Origin: Akkermansiaceae bacterium
GTDB lineage: Bacteria > Verrucomicrobiota > Verrucomicrobiia > Verrucomicrobiales > Akkermansiaceae
Assembly: GCA_903826205.1 (NCBI GenBank)
Contig: CAIKDP010000073.1
Coordinates: forward strand, 1 to 64,000
Length of the DNA stretch: 64,000 nt
Direction: 5' to 3'
Part shown: in pieces, positions 1 through 9,357 of the stretch
Numbering within the stretch: the first letter of the stretch is position 1
Layout: each line of letters opens with the position of its first letter
Program-made: the position numbers and the translations under genes
The notes under the pieces: generated by a model
Told to the model about the DNA's origin: nothing
The model's input: the letters and a program-made list of their open reading frames with translations, nothing else
Databases searched by the model: none

Positions 1-504
1 AGTTGAGGATTTTGTCGCGGACGTTTTCAGGGATGTTGGTATCGCCGGCGGGTTGGACGTCGCGGCCGTAGATGCCAAATGCGGGCAGGCCTTTCTGGGT
101 GTGGCCGGCCAGCACTGCGGCCAGATAGACCGCACCCGGGCGCTCGGTGCCATTGAACCCCCACACCGCTTTGGGCAGCAACGGGTCCATATCCATGGTT
201 TCTGAGCCGTAGCACCAGCAAGGGGTGACCGTGAGCGAGACACCGACGTTTTCGCGGGCGAATTTTTCCGCGCAGGCACTGGCTTCAGGCAGGCCGCCGA
301 TGCAGGTGTCGGAGATCACACAAACGACGGGCGAGCCATCCGGATAACGCAATGAGGAGGAAATAAGGGCGGCTGCGGAGCGGGCCATTTCCATGGTCTG
401 GTCTTCGAGCGATTCGCGGACGCCGCCGTAGCGGCCGTCGATGGCCGGACGGATGCCGATTTTCGGGAAGGAGGTAAACACGCTGAGATTTTTGTTAGTC
501 ATGG
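1..504 (-). CDS. fucI: L-fucose isomerase, 3' part missing at the window edge
   Basis: Minus-strand translation from ATG at 504 reads [46 protein letters not shown]...[91 protein letters not shown], matching FucI motifs. Not in the supplied ORF list because it runs off the edge. Confidence 0.95.
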
Positions 505-582
505 CCCCTTGAGTGTGGGGCGGAGCGGCCCGCCTAGCCACTACAATTTTACGAAAGTTGCAGCATTTTCACTCAAACGACG

Positions 583-652
583 CCCCCCCGCGCTGTCACC
601 AGCGCGCCAACGAAGAGTGCGGCCGCTCGTGGGCGCGTTCGTGAGAACGCGG
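583..652. repeat. interspersed paired-hairpin element, copy a
   Basis: GCGCTG-TCAC-CAGCGC (590-605) and GCGTTC-GTGA-GAACGC (635-650). Confidence 0.8.
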
Positions 653-689
653 TCTTGGCAAGTGTCGCTTCCCGCGTGTAGGGTGTGGC

Positions 690-1595
690 ATGCAAAACGA
701 CCCACGTGCGGCCATTCTCGGGGTGACCGGCTTTGTCGGGCACGGCTTGCCCGCATTGCTGGCGGCGCACGGGATGTCGGTCACCGGGGTGAGTCGCGCG
801 GGTGCCGGCCGCTTGCCCGGGGTGGATCGCTGGCAACCCCCGACCCATCTGGATTTTTCGGGACACCGTGCGGTGATCAATCTTGCCGGCGAGTCGGTGG
901 CCCAACGCTGGAACCCGGACGCCCGCCGCCGCTTGTATGCCAGCCGGGTGGAGGTGACCCGCAGCGTGGTGGCGGCCATCGGCCGCTTGCCGGCGGGGGC
1001 GCGGCCCGAGGTGTTGGTGAATGCCTCGGCCGTCGGGTACTATGGTGATGGCGGCGACGCGGTTCTAACGGAAGAGTCGGCGCCGGGAAACGGGTTTCTG
1101 GCAGACTTGTGCCGCGCTTGGGAAGCCGCCGCGCTGGAGGCGGAGGCGCTCGGCGTACGGGTGGTGTGCCTGCGCCTGGGTATGGTGTTAGGGTGTGGGG
1201 GGCTGGCGTTTGAGCGCTTGCGGCGCGTGTTCACATGGGGGTTGGGTGGACGCCTGGGTACGGGCCGGCAATGGCAATCATGGATTCATCTGGACGACCT
1301 GAGGGCGACCATCGTGCATGCGGTGAACTCGCCAAGCCTGCGGGGGGCGGTCAATGCCACCGCGCCCGGACCTGTGCGCAATGTGGATTTCACCCGGCAG
1401 TTGGCGGCTGTGCTGCAGCGTCCGGCGGTGCTGCCGGTTCCGGCCTTCGCGCTCAAGCTCGCCCTTGGGGGCTTCGCCAGTGTGCTCTTGGAGGGCCAGC
1501 GGGCCATGCCTAACGCGCTCGTCGCCGATGGCTTCGGCTTTAAATTCCCTAACATGGAGGCTGCCTTGGCGGACTTGTGTCATCCAGCGGGCTAA
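690..1595 (+). CDS. NAD-dependent epimerase/dehydratase, TIGR01777/YfcH family
   Basis: ORF with GVTGFVGHGL nucleotide-binding motif, VLVNASAVGYYGDGGD, SWIHLDDL and NATAPGPVRN motifs typical of YfcH-like SDRs. Confidence 0.88.
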   Translation: MQNDPRAAILGVTGFVGHGLPALLAAHGMSVTGVSRAGAGRLPGVDRWQPPTHLDFSGHRAVINLAGESVAQRWNPDARRRLYASRVEVTRSVVAAIGRLPAGARPEVLVNASAVGYYGDGGDAVLTEESAPGNGFLADLCRAWEAAALEAEALGVRVVCLRLGMVLGCGGLAFERLRRVFTWGLGGRLGTGRQWQSWIHLDDLRATIVHAVNSPSLRGAVNATAPGPVRNVDFTRQLAAVLQRPAVLPVPAFALKLALGGFASVLLEGQRAMPNALVADGFGFKFPNMEAALADLCHPAG

Positions 1596-1604
1596 CGGCT
1601 CGCC

Positions 1605-2201
1605 TCAATAGTTCCGCCAGAAGGCCAGGGCGCAGACGAGGGTGGCGATGCCGTAGCCGAGGCCGGCCATGGCCAGGACATTCCAGCGCTGTGGCTTGGC
1701 GGTGGCCCAGGTCACGGCGTCCCGGAACAAATAGGGCATGCCAACCCAGAACATCGACGCGGTGAGCAGCGCGTAGGCGAAAACCGGCACTAACAAGCGG
1801 GAGTCCGGGTCCTTGAGGAAGGCCGCCTCCAGCAGTGGCGAGGCCACCATCAGGCCGAGCAAGCCCAAGGCGCGGACGGCGAGGAAATCGCGCACGCTGA
1901 GGGTTACCAAAATGAGGGCGATGGGTGTGAGCAAGCGCAGGATGGGCTTGGCCTTGTCGAATTCACCCAAGTTCATGGTCAGCGCGCTGAGTGTGCCAAA
2001 GCCATCGGGTGCGATGAGCAGCCAGAACCAGGCCAGGCCGATGCCGAGGATGATTTGCCCGAGCAATTGGTTGCGCGGGAATTTTTGCAAAAACCCCTGC
2101 ACCATGGCTGGCTTGACGAGCATCAGCAGGTGGAAGCCGATCAACCAGGCTGCCAGCACCAGACCGGCATCAAATAACGGGATGTGTTTGTAGATATACA
2201 T
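1605..2201 (-). CDS. hypothetical integral membrane protein
   Basis: 198 aa ORF with several hydrophobic segments; no family recognised. Confidence 0.65.
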   Translation of the reverse strand: MYIYKHIPLFDAGLVLAAWLIGFHLLMLVKPAMVQGFLQKFPRNQLLGQIILGIGLAWFWLLIAPDGFGTLSALTMNLGEFDKAKPILRLLTPIALILVTLSVRDFLAVRALGLLGLMVASPLLEAAFLKDPDSRLLVPVFAYALLTASMFWVGMPYLFRDAVTWATAKPQRWNVLAMAGLGYGIATLVCALAFWRNY

Positions 2202-2252
2202 TGGGCGGCCCCCAAGCTAGGAGCCCGCCGCGGAACATCAAGCCTCAACTTC

Positions 2253-3440
2253 TCAGCCTCCGGCCGCCACCAGATGGGCCCCTTGGGCCGGGCGGGAGGC
2301 GAAAATTTGCGGGCTGATGCCGGTGGCCTTGGTATAATCCGCCGCCAGTGTGGCGGCAATGTCCGCCGCTTTGCTCGACTCGCAAAGGGTGACGGTAGAG
2401 CCGCCAAAACCACCGCCCGTCATGCGCGAGCCAATGACGCCCCCGGCGCGACCGATCTTGCGGGCGATGTCCACCATGATGTCGAGCTCGGTGCAGGAGA
2501 CCTCAAAGTCGTCGCGCAGCGAATCATGGCTGGCGGCCATCAACGGTCCGAGGGTATCGAAGTCATTTCTTGCCAGGGCGGCCGCCGCGGCAGTGGTGCG
2601 GGCGATCTCACCGACGACGTGCCGGGACCGGCGGTTGACCGGATCGCCAAGTTGATCCCAAGCGGCGGTCACATCGGCCTCCGTGACCTCGCGCCATGAC
2701 GCCTTGCCGAGAATGGCCAGTCCGTCCTCGGTGTGCTTGCGGCGTGCCGCGTAGCCGCCGTCGGACAGTTCGTGATGGACCATCGTGTTAGAGATGAGCA
2801 CGGTGAGGTCCGGGTTTTCAAACGGCACGAGTTCGGGCTCGCCGGACTGGCAATCGATGAGGATGAGGCGGTTGGGTTTGCCGAAGGCCGAGGCAAACTG
2901 GTCCATGATGCCGCAGGGGACCTTGGCGAACTCATGTTCGGCTTTTTGGCACAGCAGGGCTTTTTCGCGGGTGTCCAACACGGTGTCCAGCAAGCCTTCG
3001 AGGAAGGTGGCCGTGGCACATTCGAGGGCGGCGGACGAGGACAGGCCGGCACCCCCGGGAATCGAGGATACGATGAAAGCGTCGAAGCCGGGGATGTGAT
3101 GGCCCCGGTCCTGAAACCCCTGGATCACCCCGCGCAGGTAGTTGCTCCATTTGGGCGCGCCGATTTGTTGCGCTTGCGACACATCGAAAACCGCAATTTC
3201 CTTGTCCTGCCAGTCGGCGATGCGGGCTTGCGAGGTGCCGTTGGCGCAGCCGGCGATGACGATGTAGCGGTCGATGGCAAAGGGCATGACAAAGCCGTCG
3301 CAGTAATCGATGTGTTCGCCGATGAGATTGACGCGGCCGGGGGCGGCGGCGGTGATGGTGGCAGCCATCTGGAATTGCTGCCGCAGGCCGGCGGCGGCAT
3401 CGGCGACGAGATCGGTGAGGTTGGGATTGAGTTGGAGCAT
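2253..3440 (-). CDS. galK: galactokinase
   Basis: PGRVNLIGEHIDYCDGFVMPFAI, GGAGLSSSAALE and GRAGGVIGSRMTGGGFGG motifs (GHMP kinase, galactokinase signature). Start chosen at MLQLNPN. Confidence 0.95.
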   Translation of the reverse strand: MLQLNPNLTDLVADAAAGLRQQFQMAATITAAAPGRVNLIGEHIDYCDGFVMPFAIDRYIVIAGCANGTSQARIADWQDKEIAVFDVSQAQQIGAPKWSNYLRGVIQGFQDRGHHIPGFDAFIVSSIPGGAGLSSSAALECATATFLEGLLDTVLDTREKALLCQKAEHEFAKVPCGIMDQFASAFGKPNRLILIDCQSGEPELVPFENPDLTVLISNTMVHHELSDGGYAARRKHTEDGLAILGKASWREVTEADVTAAWDQLGDPVNRRSRHVVGEIARTTAAAAALARNDFDTLGPLMAASHDSLRDDFEVSCTELDIMVDIARKIGRAGGVIGSRMTGGGFGGSTVTLCESSKAADIAATLAADYTKATGISPQIFASRPAQGAHLVAAGG

Positions 3441-3501
3441 GGCGCGGTGAGGAACAATGGAGTGAATTGGCGCTGAAGTAAAGGGGTAAAAAACGATTTT
3501 G

Positions 3502-4152
3502 TTAGACGGGGGGTGCGGCCCGGGTGAACTGGTGCAGCGCCTCAGGTTCAAGGAAATCCTGGTGGTAAATCAGGTGTGCCAGCAGGGGGACGCCGGCGAC
3601 TTGTTCGATCACGCCCTTGTTGGTGATCATGGCGGTATCCATTTCGTCCTCCAACTGGTTGAGGATGATGCCCACACAGGTCAGGCCGCGGGTGCGAATG
3701 GCATCGACCGTGAGGCGCACGTGATTGAGGCAACCGAGGCGGTTGGCGGCGACCACCAGCACCGGCAAGGCCAGCGCGGCCGCCAGATCGGAAACCTGCA
3801 AGCCGGGTGCCAGCGGCACTTCCCAGCCGCCCACGCCCTCCACCAGGACCGTCGTGTGACGCTCGGCAAGCTGCTGATAGCCTTGCACCAATTCAGCGAG
3901 GGTCAGCGTCCGGTTTTCCAATATGCCGGCGACCAGCGGCGCGAGGGCCGGCTTGAGAAACACCGGATTGACTTCATCCCGCGCCAGATTGCCGGAGGCG
4001 GCGGCGAGTCGCGTGGCATCCGCCCGGTCGCCGCAGGCCACGGGTTTGTAGCCGACGGCGTCGATGCCCTGGCCGCGCAGGGCTTCAAGGATCAAGCAGG
4101 TGACGTAGGTCTTGCCCACGCCGGTATCAGTGCCGGTAATGAAAACGCTCAC
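3502..4152 (-). CDS. bioD: dethiobiotin synthetase
   Basis: VFITGTDTGVGKTYVT P-loop, KPVACG, VEGVGGWEVPL motifs. GTG start inferred; the longer ORF start is unlikely. Confidence 0.92.
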   Translation of the reverse strand: MSVFITGTDTGVGKTYVTCLILEALRGQGIDAVGYKPVACGDRADATRLAAASGNLARDEVNPVFLKPALAPLVAGILENRTLTLAELVQGYQQLAERHTTVLVEGVGGWEVPLAPGLQVSDLAAALALPVLVVAANRLGCLNHVRLTVDAIRTRGLTCVGIILNQLEDEMDTAMITNKGVIEQVAGVPLLAHLIYHQDFLEPEALHQFTRAAPPV

Positions 4153-4223
4153 CCCCAAGGGGTGGCTTAGACTCGTCCCGGGGTCAAGCCGCGTGAGATG
4201 AAAAAGACCGCCCGCAGGTTTTC

Positions 4224-4318
4224 TTGCGTAGGCGAATTCGTTAGAATGCGGGGGGATGATCCCGTTTTTTCTGCACCGACACTCGCCCCCCGCGTTCTCA
4301 CGAACGCGCCTACGAAGC
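4224..4318. repeat. interspersed paired-hairpin element, copy b
   Basis: GTAGGCGAATTCGTTAGAATGCGGGGGG ... CCCCCCGCGTTCTCACGAACGCGCCTACGAAG. Confidence 0.85.
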
Positions 4319-4330
4319 GCCACCGTCCGT

Positions 4331-5236
4331 TCAAAAAAACGCCCGCACGAGCAAGGCATAGACGCGGCGGCGCGGGACTTTGACGCGGGCTGCGAGGGTC
4401 TCCCAGGTGGCCCCACGCAGCAGTCCGAGCGTCTCCGCGGCGAGCAATGCCGGCAGTTGGGTGGAAGCCCGCAAGCGCCGCGACGGCAGGCTGCGGGCGT
4501 AGCTCCGGCCTTGCTCAAGCCATGCCGCCGCACGCTCGAGCCATCGCGCATGGGTCGCCAGCAACGCCGCGTGATCGCCAGGGTCGGCCACCGGCAGGTA
4601 ACATCGCCCAACCGCCAGATCCGCGGGCAGATCGCGTAAAATGTTGACCAGTTGCAAGCCCTGGCCATAGGCCCGGCCTTGATCTAACAAAACTTCCCGG
4701 GCGCTGCGGGAAAATCCGCCGCCGAGGGTGAGGAGCCCGAGCCGGGTCCAGAATTCCCCGACGCAGCCCGCGACGCGCCACGCGTAGTCTTCCAAGGCGG
4801 CCGCATCCGGCAGGGCGATGGGCCGTTGTGGTGTGGCATCCGCGAAGCGTTCCATATCGAGTTGCTGACCGCTGATGATGGTGGCCACCACTTCTCGCAC
4901 CAGGGCGGCCTCGCCCGCCGGCATGGCCCGCAACCAGCCCACGAGGCCTTGCGCGTTCTCTAACAACCGGCGTTCGCGCGCATCGCCGACCTGATCGAGC
5001 AAGTCGTCCGGCCAGCGGGGCAGGGGGGCCGGCGTGGCCACGGCCCGGGCGAAGCCGTGCAAGGCCTCCTGCCGCCAGGCGGGCGGGGCGGCGGTATCAG
5101 CCAGCGTGTCGCTGGTGCGGGCCAGCAGGTACGCGAGGCTGGCCGCGTCGCGCATCGGGGCGGGCAGCAGTCGCAAGCTGAGATAAAACGAGCGGGAAAC
5201 GCCTTTGAGGATTTGGGTTTCAGCAGCGTCACTCAC
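4331..5236 (-). CDS. squalene/phytoene synthase family protein
   Basis: SRSFYLSLRLLPAPMRDAASLAYLLARTSDTLADT, YGQGLQLVNILRDLPADLAVGRCYLP motifs. Start codon GTG. Confidence 0.88.
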   Translation of the reverse strand: MSDAAETQILKGVSRSFYLSLRLLPAPMRDAASLAYLLARTSDTLADTAAPPAWRQEALHGFARAVATPAPLPRWPDDLLDQVGDARERRLLENAQGLVGWLRAMPAGEAALVREVVATIISGQQLDMERFADATPQRPIALPDAAALEDYAWRVAGCVGEFWTRLGLLTLGGGFSRSAREVLLDQGRAYGQGLQLVNILRDLPADLAVGRCYLPVADPGDHAALLATHARWLERAAAWLEQGRSYARSLPSRRLRASTQLPALLAAETLGLLRGATWETLAARVKVPRRRVYALLVRAFF

Positions 5237-5498
5237 GGCCAGTCATCTAGCAGGCGGCCGCGCGTCCCGCAAGCTCGGACTTCCTGAGCCAGGCATTGAA
5301 TTGGCGAGGAATGGGCGATGAACTCCGGAACATGACTTGGCACTTTTCTTGAGGGTTTGGCCGGGATTCAACCAAACGCAGCGCGCTGGGGTCGCGGAGA
5401 TTTTGCTGGAGATTGGCACCGGGTCGTGAGTCCCCAGAGCCGCATTGATGCCCACCGAAAGTGACTCTGCGATTTCCTCTGCAGGCTCGTCATGGGTG

Positions 5499-5626
5499 GG
5501 AGCAACGACATTCTTGTCGTTTAAGGAGCAACGACATTCCTGTCGTTTAAGGAGTAACGACATTCTTGTCGTTTAAGGAGCAACGACATTCTTGTCGTTT
5601 AAGGAGCAACGACATTCCTGTCGTTT
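5499..5626. repeat. tandem array of five copies of a 26-bp hairpin-forming unit (GGAGCAACGACATTCTTGTCGTTTAA)
   Basis: Copies at 5499-5524, 5525-5550, 5551-5576, 5577-5602 and 5603-5626 (last truncated). Each contains AACGACA-TTCY-TGTCGTT. Confidence 0.97.
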
Positions 5627-5790
5627 CTTGAAACCCTGCGGGACAAAGAGCAGGCGAGGACAAGAATGTCCCCGCTCCTTATAGCCGGCAAACCATCCGC
5701 GTTTATTGCCAGCCGCGTGCAAGAGGCCTTCAGTCCCGATTTCCCGTGGTTGACCTGCTGGCGGGGAGTGGCTAGCGTTCGCGCCCCGTC

Positions 5791-8541
5791 ATGAGCGCAG
5801 CCCCGAATTACAAAGACACCCTGACCCTACCGCAGACGAGCTTCCCGATGCGGGGAGATCTTGTGGCTAACGAGCCCAAACGCCTCGCGCACTGGGAAAA
5901 TGGCGGGCTTTACGAAATCATTATTGCCCACCGCCGAGCGCACAATGCCCCGGAGTTCATCCTGCACGACGGTCCGCCCTTCGCCAACGGCGACGTGCAC
6001 ATGGGCACCGCCCTCAACAAGGTGCTCAAGGATCTGGTGGTGAAATCCAAGACCATGGCCGGTTTCACCGTGCCCTTCATTCCCGGTTGGGACTGCCACG
6101 GCCTGCCCATCGAGTTTAAAGTCGTGAAGGAAGCCGCCGGGTTGGAACCGGGCGAAATCCGCCGCCGCTGCGCGGAGTTTGCGAAAAAATTCATCGACAT
6201 CCAGCGGGCGTCGTTCCGCCGGCTCGGAGTTTTCGGTGATTGGGACAACCCCTATCTGACCATGGCCCCGGGTTACGAGGCGAGCGTGCTGCGCGTCTTT
6301 GCCAAGCTGGTGGAGAACGGCACGGTCTATCAGGCGAAGAAACCCGTCCAATGGTCGTACGGCGCGCAAACCGCCCTGGCCGAGGCCGAGGTCGAGTATC
6401 ACGACAAGGAGAGCCCCGCGGTGTATGTTCGATTCCCGCTGATCGAGAGCCGGTATCAGCCTGCCGGATTTCCCACCGCCTTGCATGGTGCGGCGATGGT
6501 CATCTGGACGACCACGCCGTGGACGCTGCCGGCCAACCTCGGCATCGCGGTGCACCCGGACTTCACCTATGTGGTGGGCCGCTTCCACAACGCCGGCCGC
6601 GAGGAAACACTTGTGGTGTTACGCGAACTCGTCGCGGATTTCACCGCCAAGACCGGGTTTGAGCTCACCGAAAAGCTGGCCGAGATCAAGGGCCGCGAAC
6701 TGGAAGGCGGCGCGGCGCAACATCCGTTTCTGGACCGCACGTCCAAGTTGATTCTGGCCGGCTTTGTCACCACCGACACCGGCACGGGCGCCGTGCATAT
6801 CGCCCCCGGCCATGGGGCGGACGACTATGTGGCCGGCCAGCAGAACGGCCTCGACGTGCTCTCACCCGTGGATAATGAGGGGAAATTCACCGCTGAGGTC
6901 GGCATGGCCGAACTGGTCGGCGTGCACGTATTCAAAGCCAACGGCCGCATCATAGAGATCCTCGCGGAGCACGGCCAATTGTTAGGCCAGGAAACCATCC
7001 GCCATTCCTATCCGCATTGCTGGCGCTCCAAGACGCCGGTCATTTTCCGCGCCGTCGAGCAATTCTTCATCTCGCTGGAAACGCTGCGCGGCCAGGCGCT
7101 GGAGCAAATCGACAAGGTCGAATGGCTGCCGGCATGGGGCCGCAACCGGATCTACAGCACGGTGGAAACGCGCCCGGATTGGTGCATCTCGCGGCAACGC
7201 ACCTGGGGTGTGCCGCTGCCGGTGTTTTACGCGGTCGACGGGGCGGCCATCCTGTCCGCGGAGTTGGCCCACAATGTGGCGGATTTGGTGGAAACCGAAG
7301 GCACCAATTTTTGGTTCGACCACAGTGATGCGGAGATCGCGGCCCGTCTCGGGTTGCCTGAAGGTGTTAGGAAATGCCGCGACACGCTGGATGTGTGGAT
7401 TGACTCGGGCTGCTCGCATGTCGCCGTGTTGGATGCGCACCCGCAACTGCACACGCCCTGCGATCTCTATCTGGAAGCCACCGACCAGCATCGCGGCTGG
7501 TTCCAAAGCTCGCTCATGCTCAGCGTCGCCTACCGCGGCCGCGCCCCCTACAAAGCCGTCATGACCCACGGGTTTGTCGTCGACAAGGACAAGAAAAAAC
7601 TCTCCAAGTCCGAGGCGGAAAAGGCCGGCAAGCCGATTGATGCCGCGCACTTCTACAACCAATACGGCGCCGACATCGTCCGCTTGTGGGTCAGCAGCGT
7701 GGACTGGCAGAACGAGGTGCCCTTCAGCGAGGACCTGTTCAAACAAGTCGCCGAGCCTTATCGCCGACTGCGCAACACCCTGCGTATTTTGTTAGGCAAC
7801 CTCGATGGCTTCAAGGAGAGTGGGCATCCTGCCCACACTGAGTACACCCTGCTGGACCGCTGGATTCTCGAACGGCTCCACGAAGTGACCGCCGAGTGCC
7901 TTAAAGCCTATCAGGCATTTGAGTTCCGCAAGGTGTTCAACGCGCTCAATCAATTCTGCACCACCGATCTATCCGCCATCTACATCGATGCCACCAAGGA
8001 CCGGATGTATTGCGACGCGCCGGACTCGCCGCGGCGCCGCGCGTCGCAGGCGGCGATGCATGAGATTTTCACCGCCATTGCCAAGCTGCTGGCGCCGATT
8101 CTGGCGTTCACGGCGGACGAGGCCTGGGAGCATGCCGCGTTCACCAGTGGCTCGGTTCACGAACAAGACTTCCCGGTGCCGAATCCCGTGTTCAAACCGA
8201 GTAGGGTCACCCTGCAGGCCGAGCGCTTGTTTGAAATCAAATACGTCATCCAGACCGCCATCGAAGCCTGCATCCAAGCCAGGGAGTTCACCCGCAACAA
8301 CGAGGCGGATGTCACTCTAACCATTCCGGAGAAGGACGCCGCCTTGTTGCCGCTGCTCAACGACCGCGACTTTGCCACCGAGTTCTTCATCATTGCCGGC
8401 CTCAGCGCCACCCAGGGCGAGGCCCTCGCCGCCACCGCCCGCAAGACCGATTATTGCCTCTGCCCGCGCTGCCGCAAGCATGAGCCGCTGGTGGCCAGCG
8501 GCCTGTGTGAGAGGTGTGATAGTGTGGTCATTGGTCAATAG
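5791..8541 (+). CDS. ileS: isoleucyl-tRNA synthetase
   Basis: FILHDGPPFANGDVHMGTALNKVLKD (HIGH region), WDCHGLPIE, KKLSKS (KMSKS-like), C-terminal zinc finger CLCPRCRKHE...GLCERC. Confidence 0.98.
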   Translation: MSAAPNYKDTLTLPQTSFPMRGDLVANEPKRLAHWENGGLYEIIIAHRRAHNAPEFILHDGPPFANGDVHMGTALNKVLKDLVVKSKTMAGFTVPFIPGWDCHGLPIEFKVVKEAAGLEPGEIRRRCAEFAKKFIDIQRASFRRLGVFGDWDNPYLTMAPGYEASVLRVFAKLVENGTVYQAKKPVQWSYGAQTALAEAEVEYHDKESPAVYVRFPLIESRYQPAGFPTALHGAAMVIWTTTPWTLPANLGIAVHPDFTYVVGRFHNAGREETLVVLRELVADFTAKTGFELTEKLAEIKGRELEGGAAQHPFLDRTSKLILAGFVTTDTGTGAVHIAPGHGADDYVAGQQNGLDVLSPVDNEGKFTAEVGMAELVGVHVFKANGRIIEILAEHGQLLGQETIRHSYPHCWRSKTPVIFRAVEQFFISLETLRGQALEQIDKVEWLPAWGRNRIYSTVETRPDWCISRQRTWGVPLPVFYAVDGAAILSAELAHNVADLVETEGTNFWFDHSDAEIAARLGLPEGVRKCRDTLDVWIDSGCSHVAVLDAHPQLHTPCDLYLEATDQHRGWFQSSLMLSVAYRGRAPYKAVMTHGFVVDKDKKKLSKSEAEKAGKPIDAAHFYNQYGADIVRLWVSSVDWQNEVPFSEDLFKQVAEPYRRLRNTLRILLGNLDGFKESGHPAHTEYTLLDRWILERLHEVTAECLKAYQAFEFRKVFNALNQFCTTDLSAIYIDATKDRMYCDAPDSPRRRASQAAMHEIFTAIAKLLAPILAFTADEAWEHAAFTSGSVHEQDFPVPNPVFKPSRVTLQAERLFEIKYVIQTAIEACIQAREFTRNNEADVTLTIPEKDAALLPLLNDRDFATEFFIIAGLSATQGEALAATARKTDYCLCPRCRKHEPLVASGLCERCDSVVIGQ

Positions 8542-8564
8542 TCATTAGGAAAGAATATGACGCA

Positions 8565-8637
8565 GACCAGTGACCAGTGACCAGTGACCAGTGACCAGTG
8601 ACCAGTGACCAGTGACCAGTGACCAGTGACCAGTGAC
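8565..8637. repeat. 7-bp tandem repeat (GACCAGT), about ten copies, ending at the lspA start codon
   Basis: Uninterrupted GACCAGTGACCAGT... run directly readable between ileS stop and lspA ATG (8640). Confidence 0.97.
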
Positions 8638-8639
8638 CC

Positions 8640-9212
8640 ATGACCTTTCCCCGCCTCCTCCTTTTCCTCACCCTGCCGCTCTATCTGCTTGATCAGGCGA
8701 CCAAGTATTGGACGGTGAAATGTTTTCCGCCACCGTGGGCGGAAAATGTCCACGATTTGCCGGTCATTCCCGACTTTTTCCATCTGTGCCGGGTGCACAA
8801 CCAGGGGGTGGCCTTTGGCTTTGGCAATGGCTCGGCATGGGCCCCTGTGGTGTTTTTGCTGCTGCCGTTGCTGGCGCTGGTGCTCATCCGGGTGTTCTGG
8901 CTCAAAGGGGTGTTTCATAACCTCATGTCAAGAACGGCCTTGGCCTTGTTGTTGTGCGGGATTGCCGGCAATCTAACCGACAGGCTGATCCAGGGGTTCC
9001 TGCTGGTGGAGCGTCTGGGCGAGCCGTTTTGGAGCCGGCTCTCCGCCGGCTATGTGGTGGATTTCATCGCCATCAAGCTGCCGTTTTACGACAAGCTGGT
9101 GCCGCGCAGTGGCGGTTGGTGGCCGGCCTTCAACGTGGCGGACTCCTGCATTTGCGTGGCCGCCTGCCTGTTGTTCATCGGCGGCTTGCGGGAGGAGAAG
9201 CAGGCGGGGTAG
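8640..9212 (+). CDS. lspA: prolipoprotein signal peptidase (signal peptidase II)
   Basis: LYLLDQATKYWTV, RVHNQGVAFG, GIAGNLTDRL, GYVVDFI and FNVADSCI motifs. Confidence 0.95.
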   Translation: MTFPRLLLFLTLPLYLLDQATKYWTVKCFPPPWAENVHDLPVIPDFFHLCRVHNQGVAFGFGNGSAWAPVVFLLLPLLALVLIRVFWLKGVFHNLMSRTALALLLCGIAGNLTDRLIQGFLLVERLGEPFWSRLSAGYVVDFIAIKLPFYDKLVPRSGGWWPAFNVADSCICVAACLLFIGGLREEKQAG

Positions 9213-9243
9213 GGTGGCATGGCCGTTGGCACCTACCGCACCG

Positions 9244-9278
9244 TCGGACAGGTCGGACAGGTCGGACAGGTCGGACAA
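9244..9278. repeat. 9-bp tandem repeat (GTCGGACAG), four copies, in the lspA-pheS gap
   Basis: gtcggacaggtcggacaggtcggacaggtcggaca read directly. Confidence 0.95.
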
Positions 9279-9357
9279 TGGGGAGCACGATTTCGCGTTC
9301 CTGGCTTACTTGGCTTTGACCTGCGGCGCATTTCCGGCTATGCCCATCGCCTTTCCC

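Noticed and set aside
5243-5563. Minus-strand ORF ending in KRQECRCSLNDKNVVAP
   Set aside because: Reads through the 26-bp repeat array and has no recognisable domain.
5499-5626. CRISPR-like array
   Set aside because: The units are directly contiguous with no unique spacers and no cas genes are present; it is a plain tandem repeat.
8535-8918. Minus-strand ORF with VTGHWSLVTGHWSL repeats
   Set aside because: It is just the translation of the GACCAGT tandem repeat and antisense lspA.
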